Of a stretch of DNA of 10,274 bases, positions 6,513 to 10,274 are shown in pieces (position 1 is the first letter of the stretch; each line of letters starts with the position of its first letter). The notes under the pieces are model-generated. The model saw only the letters and a program-made list of their open reading frames with translations, had not been told where the DNA came from and did not search any database. The position numbers and the translations under genes are program-made. The DNA is taken from positions 1 to 10,274 of the forward strand of contig USCU01000023.1 of NCBI GenBank assembly GCA_900553335.1, in the 5' to 3' direction. The DNA is from an uncultured Ruminococcus sp. Its GTDB lineage: Bacteria > Bacillota > Clostridia > Oscillospirales > Ruminococcaceae.

Positions 6513-6824
6513 ATGAGTGAAGCAAATTCATGCGGCGGATTTAACAACAGTGTCTGCATTGAAGTTATGAGAGTTTTTGATTCTTGCAGCGATAAAGACT
6601 GTCTTGAAGATTTAGAGGTTTTATTTTCCTCTCCGTGCGACATTGAAACGATTGAAACAGCAAGCTTTATCAAATGCAAATGCGTTGAGGTGATAAACAC
6701 TGTTTTCGGAATCGAGCCGGTGCCGTTTAACAGAGGCTTTTATGCAGTAGATATTACCTACACATTTTCAGTAGAGATTGAAGCGTTTGAAGGAACAGCA
6801 TGCGCTTCAAAAACAGTAACGTGA
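6513..6824 (+). pseudogene. Cys-rich conserved clostridial protein, N-terminal fragment (stops at in-frame TGA)
   Basis: The function is unknown. The fragment has 103 codons with eight Cys (7, 15, 25, 30, 42, 55, 57, 97) and the stretch VFDSCSDKDCLEDL, then EPVPFNRGFYAVDITY. I recall these motifs from a conserved hypothetical family of Clostridia in which the protein continues directly into a KVILFGSEGN-like block. Here that block is found just downstream in the same frame, so the TGA at 6822-6824 splits one gene whose full length would be 290 residues. There is no signal peptide or membrane span. Start, ribosome binding site (AGGAGGA) and promoter are intact, so the fragment should be translated. 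The TGA may be a nonsense mutation, a base-call error or a recoded codon; mutation or error is the simplest explanation. It is marked as a pseudogene on that basis. Confidence 0.7.
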
Positions 6825-6851
6825 ACGACATCGTTCTCTACAAAGGTAATA

Positions 6852-7385
6852 TTGTTCGGAAGCGATGGCAACACAAGAAGATTCTCATCTGACGATGCAC
6901 AAAGCGGAGGAATTGCACCGGGATGCTGTTATTCGTCCCTGCCAAAGGCATCAGTAACTGTTGTTGAGCCGATTCTTTTGGATTGCCGTCTTGTGACAAG
7001 ATTTAAAAATCCGGGTTGCTGCGGTGATAGCTGCGAAAGTTCCTGCTGTCAGGCATCACTAGACGGAATGATCTCGTCACCTCAGGGTTGTTCTAAGGCA
7101 GTATATGTAACAATAGGACTGTTTTCGATTATTCAGCTTTCAAGATATGTTACACTTATGGTGCCTGCGGCAGACTATTGTGTACCGAATAAGGAATGTT
7201 CAACCAACACAGATTCTCCTTGCGAACTGTTTGAGAAGATCAAATTCCCGACAAACGAATTCTTTCCAAGATCGCTTGAAGAATCTGAGCTTAACTCAGG
7301 CTGTGTGAGCAGAGCTGAAGCGAGCGCTGCGTCTGCAAATTCTGTCGTAAATGAAACAACCCGACAGGTTGACGGCGAACAATAA
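6852..7385 (+). pseudogene. Cys-rich conserved clostridial protein, C-terminal fragment (same frame as the N-terminal part)
   Basis: This is the continuation of the gene beginning at 6513, in the same frame. Coding resemblance starts straight after the TGA at 6825 and reads through VILFGSDGN to a TAA at 7385. The coordinates given use a TTG at 6852, the only candidate restart; AAAGGT (6842-6847) lies 4 nt before it, a weak site. Thirteen Cys occur here, several in pairs (GCC, GCC, SCC). The block ADYCVPNKEC followed by SPCELFEKIKFPTNEFFP is what I recall as the hallmark end of this clostridial family. The last ~40 residues are polar and rich in Ser, Ala and Glu. The fragment alone is unlikely to fold as in intact homologues. 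A role in metal binding or a disulfide-linked structure is possible from the Cys content but unproven. Confidence 0.65.
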
Positions 7386-7391
7386 AATCGT

Positions 7392-7422
7392 TCTGAAAAT
7401 TATCCCCTGATTTTCAGATTTT
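7392..7422 (+). terminator. Terminator after the Cys-rich gene
   Basis: TCTGAAAAT (7392-7400) pairs perfectly with ATTTTCAGA (7410-7418) across a 9-nt loop, followed by a short T-run (7419-7422). The stem is AT-rich and the T-run short, so termination may be partial and some transcripts could run on into mazF. Confidence 0.6.
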
Positions 7423-7489
7423 GCTGACTAAATATATGAGTTTAGGCAAGAATAGTTTTATCAAAAGCTAAAAACAGGAGTGTGTTAAA

Positions 7490-7834
7490 ATGTCCATTCA
7501 CAGGGGAGAAATTTATTATGCGGATTTAAGCCCGGTGGTAGGTTCAGAGCAGGGCGGAGTAAGACCGGTACTTATAGTTCAAAACGATGTCGGCAACAAG
7601 CATAGTCCGACAGTTATCGCTGCAGCTATAACCAGTCAGAATTCAAAAGCCAGACTTCCGACTCATATTGCAGTAGGAGGTAAAACCTGCGGGCTTCAAA
7701 AGGATTCAGTGGTGCTTTTGGAACAGATACGAACGCTTGATAAAAAACGGCTTCGGGAGAGAATGGGAGAGCTTGATCAACCCTCAATGGATAGAGTAGA
7801 CAGCGCTTTGTCGATAAGCTTCGGACTTGGGTAG
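7490..7834 (+). CDS. mazF: MazF/PemK-family endoribonuclease toxin
   Basis: MazF toxins are small cytoplasmic ribonucleases that cut single-stranded mRNA at short sequences and are held inactive by the antitoxin MazE. This 114-residue protein matches the family over its whole length: [11 protein letters not shown] (5-15), [16 protein letters not shown] (18-33), [16 protein letters not shown] (35-50), LPTHI (56-60) and [14 protein letters not shown] (72-85). Arg25 and Thr48 fall at the positions known to be catalytic in Bacillus subtilis MazF, so the enzyme should be active. AGGAG (7476-7480) lies 9 nt before the ATG. No mazE-like gene lies upstream, where the antitoxin usually sits; the 104 nt before it hold only a terminator and no ORF longer than about 12 codons. 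Such solitary mazF genes occur in Clostridia; the antitoxin may be elsewhere. No clear promoter was found. Confidence 0.93.
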   Translation: MSIHRGEIYYADLSPVVGSEQGGVRPVLIVQNDVGNKHSPTVIAAAITSQNSKARLPTHIAVGGKTCGLQKDSVVLLEQIRTLDKKRLRERMGELDQPSMDRVDSALSISFGLG

Positions 7835-8091
7835 AGCGAAATTGTGTTTATCAGTACTTAAAGCTCGGCATTTGAAGGATACCATTAAAATGCTGTCGCA
7901 TAGGCGGTATGTACCGACTTTAGACGAAAAGAGGTAATCTGTAAGAAGCAAGAGTCAAGTGACAGGGAAAATGTCCAATATTTATGCCTGCGATAAATTC
8001 TGTCCGGCTTCTTGTTTTTGAAGTCTAATTTCTAATAGGCGTTGTTTCATGTCAGAGCATTGTCGGCTTTATTGCAAGTGCAAAGTTTTTG
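7835..8091 (+). other. Gene-free stretch between mazF and the T-box promoter, with structured RNA potential
   Basis: No ORF of convincing length is present. GCATTT and AAATGC around 7869-7894 can form a 6-bp hairpin. At 7943-8013 a nested hairpin is visible: AAGAAGC with GCTTCTT, GACAG (7961-7965) with CTGTC (8000-8004), and ATTTAT (7980-7985) with ATAAAT (7993-7998). TTTTT follows at 8015-8019. This may end the mazF transcript or be the 3' end of a small RNA. It does not match any riboswitch, 6S or SRP RNA that I can recognise, and no clear promoter precedes it. Confidence 0.4.
7943..8019 (+). terminator. Possible complex terminator downstream of mazF
   Basis: The outer stem AAGAAGC/GCTTCTT (7943-7949 with 8007-8013) is followed by GTTTTT. 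The long, partly paired interior is unusual for a terminator but typical of the end of a structured RNA. It is the only terminator-like element found between mazF and the cysE promoter region. Confidence 0.45.
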
Positions 8092-8120
8092 TTGACTTTT
8101 TTTGTAAAATAAACTATAAT
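8092..8120 (+). promoter_or_regulatory. Strong promoter of the T-box / cysE-cysS operon
   Basis: TTGACT (8092-8097) is followed after exactly 17 nt by a perfect TATAAT (8115-8120). The start point would be near 8127, directly before the basal helix of T-box stem I. It is the best promoter in the window. Confidence 0.85.
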
Positions 8121-8126
8121 TAGTCT

Positions 8127-8413
8127 ATCGGCGTAACAGCAGGAGTAGTTTTAATACATTTTTTCAGAGAGCGTGGGTTTAAGGTGTGACTGCGTAAAAT
8201 GTTTTTAATGAAGTGCGGCTGCCAGCCGAAGCGGGGAACAGCGTTTTTAACGCCGAGTATCCGTTTCCGTAATCCCGCGTTAAGGGTTAAGTTATTGCCT
8301 TAAAAAGATAAATACAGGCGATTATCTGAGTGATTTTCGGAGTGGAACCGTAGTTTGAAATTTAAGCTGCCTCCAAAAGCGTGAGTAATTGCGCTTTGGA
8401 GGCTTTTTATTTT
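8127..8413 (+). promoter_or_regulatory. T-box riboswitch, probably tRNA-Cys specific
   Basis: The leader senses the charging of a tRNA and lets RNA polymerase pass when that tRNA is uncharged. Stem I has basal helices CGGC/GCCG (8129-8132 with 8225-8228) and CAGC/GCTG (8137-8140 with 8218-8221). The specifier loop has AGTA (left) and GAA (right), a loop-E pattern, with TGC (8214-8216, Cys) just after. AGAGAG (8166-8171) and GGTG sit in the distal part. The T-box core GGAGTGGAACCGT is at 8339-8351; its TGGA would pair with a tRNA end whose discriminator is U, as in tRNA-Cys. A terminator follows. The Cys assignment agrees with both downstream genes, cysE and cysS. The T-box class is secure; the exact specifier register was read by eye. 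Confidence 0.9.
8369..8413 (+). terminator. Regulated terminator of the T-box leader
   Basis: GCCTCCAAAAGCG (8369-8381) pairs with CGCTTTGGAGGC (8392-8403), with one bulged A, followed by TTTTTATTTT (8404-8413). The competing antiterminator would use the T-box core at 8339-8351 and the 5' part of this stem. Confidence 0.9.
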
Positions 8414-8430
8414 GGGAGGTAATATAATTT

Positions 8431-9099
8431 ATGAAATTCATTAACAATATGATAAATACTATCATGGATGAGGTTCGGTCGGTTAAGGAAAAAGACCCTG
8501 CCGCAAAAACCACGCTTGAGGTTTTGGTGAATTATTCCGGACTTCATGCGGTGCTTTTTCACAGAGCTGCTCACTGGTTTTATAAAAAAAAGCTTTTCTT
8601 CTTTGCAAGAATAATTTCACAGCTTTCGAGATTTATCACAGGGATTGAGATACACCCCGGAGCAAAAATCGGAAAAGGGCTTCTTATCGATCACGGAAGC
8701 GGAGTGGTTATCGGAGAAACTGCTGAGATAGGCGACAACTGTCTTATATATCAGGGCGTTACTTTGGGAGGTACCGGAAAGGAATGCGGAAAGCGTCATC
8801 CAACTCTAGGAAATAATGTAATGGTGGGAGCGGGAGCAAGAATTTTAGGTCCGTTTAAGGTCGGAGATAATGCTAAAATAGCAGCTAATGCGGTTGTTTT
8901 GGAGGAAGTTCCGCCAAACGCTACGGCGGTAGGAGTTCCGGCAAGGATTGTAAGAGTTGAGGGAAAGAGAGTTCAGGACTTAGATCAGGTTCATATTCCG
9001 GATCCTGTTTCACAGGAAATATGCAAACAGCGCATTAAAATCGAAAAACTGGAAGCAGAGCTTAAAAGATTAAAAAAAGCAAATGAGGATGATAAATAA
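8431..9099 (+). CDS. cysE: Serine O-acetyltransferase
   Basis: CysE transfers acetyl from acetyl-CoA to serine, giving O-acetylserine, the carbon skeleton for cysteine, in the cytoplasm. The 222-residue protein has a helical N-terminal part (to about 70), then the left-handed beta-helix of hexapeptide repeats (about 73-175). It contains IHPGAKIGKGLLIDHGSG with the likely catalytic His88, GETAEIGDN (95-103), GVTLGGTGK (109-117), RHP (122-124) and GVPARIV (168-174). The last ~30 residues are charged and look like a short coiled coil. It is shorter than the ~270-residue Escherichia coli enzyme, as is common in Firmicutes, which lack part of the N-terminal helical domain. GGGAGG (8414-8419) lies 11 nt before the ATG, right after the T-box terminator, so expression depends on antitermination. 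The TAA overlaps the ATG of cysS by one base. Confidence 0.95.
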   Translation: MKFINNMINTIMDEVRSVKEKDPAAKTTLEVLVNYSGLHAVLFHRAAHWFYKKKLFFFARIISQLSRFITGIEIHPGAKIGKGLLIDHGSGVVIGETAEIGDNCLIYQGVTLGGTGKECGKRHPTLGNNVMVGAGARILGPFKVGDNAKIAANAVVLEEVPPNATAVGVPARIVRVEGKRVQDLDQVHIPDPVSQEICKQRIKIEKLEAELKRLKKANEDDK

Positions 9100-10228
9100 T
9101 GAAGATATATAATACGCTGACAAGAAAAAAAGAAGAGATCAAACCGATTGATGATAAAAAGATCGGAATTTATGTCTGCGGTCCTACGGTCTATAATTAT
9201 ATACATATAGGAAACGCAAGGCCTATCTGCGTATTCGATGTATTCAGAAGATTTTTAAAATATCAGGGCTATGACGTGAAATATGTGCAGAACTACACCG
9301 ATGTAAATGACAAGATAATCAAGCAGGCTGAGATTGAGGGATCAACTCCGGAAAAGATTGCAGAAAAGTACATTGAGGAGTTTGAGCATGACGCACACGG
9401 ATTAAATGTTTTAGATCCTGATGTAAGACCGAAAGTTTCAAAATATATTGGTAAAATAATAGCTCTTATTAAAACTCTCGTTGACAACGGATACGCTTAT
9501 CAAGCGGGAGGAGATGTATATTACCGTACAAGAAAGTTTAAAGACTACGGAAAGCTTTCCAGACAATCCTTAGATGAGCTTCAGGCAGGAGCAAGAGTTG
9601 AAATAAACGGCTTAAAAGAAGATCCGCTTGATTTTGCACTTTGGAAGAGAGCAGACGAAAACGAACAGCATTGGAATTCGCCTTGGGGCAAGGGCAGACC
9701 GGGTTGGCATATAGAATGTTCGGCAATGGCGAAGGATACGCTCGGAGATACGATAGATATTCACTGTGGCGGACGTGATCTGATATTTCCTCATCACGAA
9801 AATGAAATTGCACAGTCGGAGGCGGCAACGGGAGTTCAGTTTGCAAATTATTGGATGCACAACGGACATATCAACATTGACAATAAGAAAATGTCAAAGT
9901 CGAAAGGAAACTTTTTTCTTACCCGTGACGCCGCTGAAAAATACGGATATGAAACTATAAGATATCTTATGATTCAAGCACATTACAGAATGCCTATGAA
10001 TTATACTCCTGAGCTTTTGGAGTCTTGTAAGTCTTCTCTTGAAAGACTTTATAATCTTAAGTCTGCTCTTAAAATGGCTGTGCAAAACTCAAAGGATGGA
10101 GAAATAAGAAAAGAGCTTTTGGAAATTTTAGAAGATAAAAAGCAAAAGTTTGTTGACGCTCTTTCCGATGACCTTAATACTGCTGATGCTCTTTCTGCAA
10201 TATTTGAGCTTACAAGGGAGATAAACAC
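9099..10228 (+). CDS. cysS: Cysteinyl-tRNA synthetase, 3' end missing (contig end)
   Basis: CysS is a class I synthetase that attaches cysteine to tRNA-Cys. The ATG overlaps the cysE stop (TAATG), and GAGG (9085-9088) lies 10 nt upstream, so the two are coupled. The 376 complete codons before the adapter cover the catalytic core: the Zn ligand Cys27 in YVCGPTVYNYIHIGNARP, the HIGH-type motif HIGN (36-39), WHIECSAM with the next Zn ligand near 209, the Zn-site region HHENEIAQSE, and the KMSKS loop in KKMSKSKGN. About 90 residues of the C-terminal anticodon-binding part are missing compared with the usual ~465. The frame remains open through 10274 only because the adapter has no stop in that frame; the residues encoded after 10228 are artificial. 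It shares the T-box control of cysE. Confidence 0.96.
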
Positions 10229-10274
10229 CTGTCTCTTATACACATCTGACGCTGCCGACGATCTACTCTGTGTA
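10229..10274. other. Nextera/Tn5 sequencing adapter (not genomic)
   Basis: The 19-bp Tn5 mosaic end CTGTCTCTTATACACATCT is at 10229-10247, followed by GACGCTGCCGACGA (10248-10261), the reverse complement of the Nextera read-1 adapter. TCTACTCT (10262-10269) is the reverse complement of AGAGTAGA, the i5 index I know as number 504. GTGTA (10270-10274) is the first part of the P5 sequence. All four pieces are contiguous and in library order, so this is untrimmed adapter and not a mobile element. Confidence 0.98.

Noticed and set aside
4561..6824. Alternative genetic code in which TGA is a sense codon
   Set aside because: Trp is encoded by TGG throughout the intact genes, and no other in-frame TGA interrupts a gene. 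TGA also serves as the stop of the first ABC gene, although a TAA follows it directly, so that stop alone is not proof.
6822..6860. Selenocysteine insertion at the in-frame TGA
   Set aside because: Only a 5-6 bp repeat overlapping the TGA itself is visible, not a bacterial SECIS-like hairpin at the proper distance. The recalled family shows Gly and not Cys at this position.
9538..9869. Two minus-strand open frames of about 85-100 codons opposite cysS
   Set aside because: They lie antisense to a strongly conserved catalytic core, have no ribosome binding site and show no family resemblance.
10229..10247. Tn5-type transposon end at the right border
   Set aside because: The bases after it are Nextera adapter, index and P5 sequence, so it is a library artefact.

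Overview
The window is AT-rich DNA of low-GC Firmicutes type, most likely an anaerobic gut Clostridia. This rests on the T-box-controlled cysE-cysS operon, the AgrC-like GHKL kinase, strong AGGAGG-type ribosome binding sites and a Cys-rich protein family recalled from Clostridia. Species cannot be read from it. The last 46 bases (10229-10274) are not genomic: they are a Nextera/Tn5 adapter with a sample index, so the real contig ends at about 10228 inside cysS.

Layout. (1) 1-761: 3' part of a Cu(I) P-type ATPase (copA) with a C-terminal heavy-metal-binding domain that has its own internal ribosome binding site and ATG. A bidirectional-looking terminator follows. (2) 855-2036, minus strand: a membrane histidine kinase of the AgrC/GHKL type, with its own sigma-A-type promoter and no response regulator in the window. 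(3) 2046-2703: a long divergent regulatory region. On the plus strand it holds a promoter, an operator-like inverted repeat at the start point, a tiny leader ORF with a strong Shine-Dalgarno site, and an intrinsic terminator. The terminator's 5' arm can pair instead with the leader's Shine-Dalgarno region. (4) 2704-6367: two paralogous ABC exporter half-transporters overlapping by 8 nt, presumably a heterodimer, closed by a 13-bp hairpin. (5) 6513-7385: a Cys-rich conserved clostridial protein split by one in-frame TGA. (6) 7490-7834: a MazF-type endoribonuclease toxin with no antitoxin beside it. (7) 7835-8430: an unassigned structured stretch, then a strong promoter and a Cys-type T-box riboswitch. 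(8) 8431-10228: cysE and the start of cysS, overlapping by 1 nt.

How it works together. cysE makes O-acetylserine for cysteine synthesis and cysS charges tRNA-Cys; uncharged tRNA-Cys should switch both on through the T-box. The ABC pair looks like an inducible exporter under transcriptional attenuation coupled to translation of a short leader, in principle like the BmrB leader of bmrCD in Bacillus subtilis. The divergent kinase could sense a peptide or drug linked to the exporter, but no pheromone gene or regulator is present. The most notable candidates are the leader/attenuator before the ABC genes, the internal copper-chaperone start in copA, and the in-frame TGA in the Cys-rich gene.
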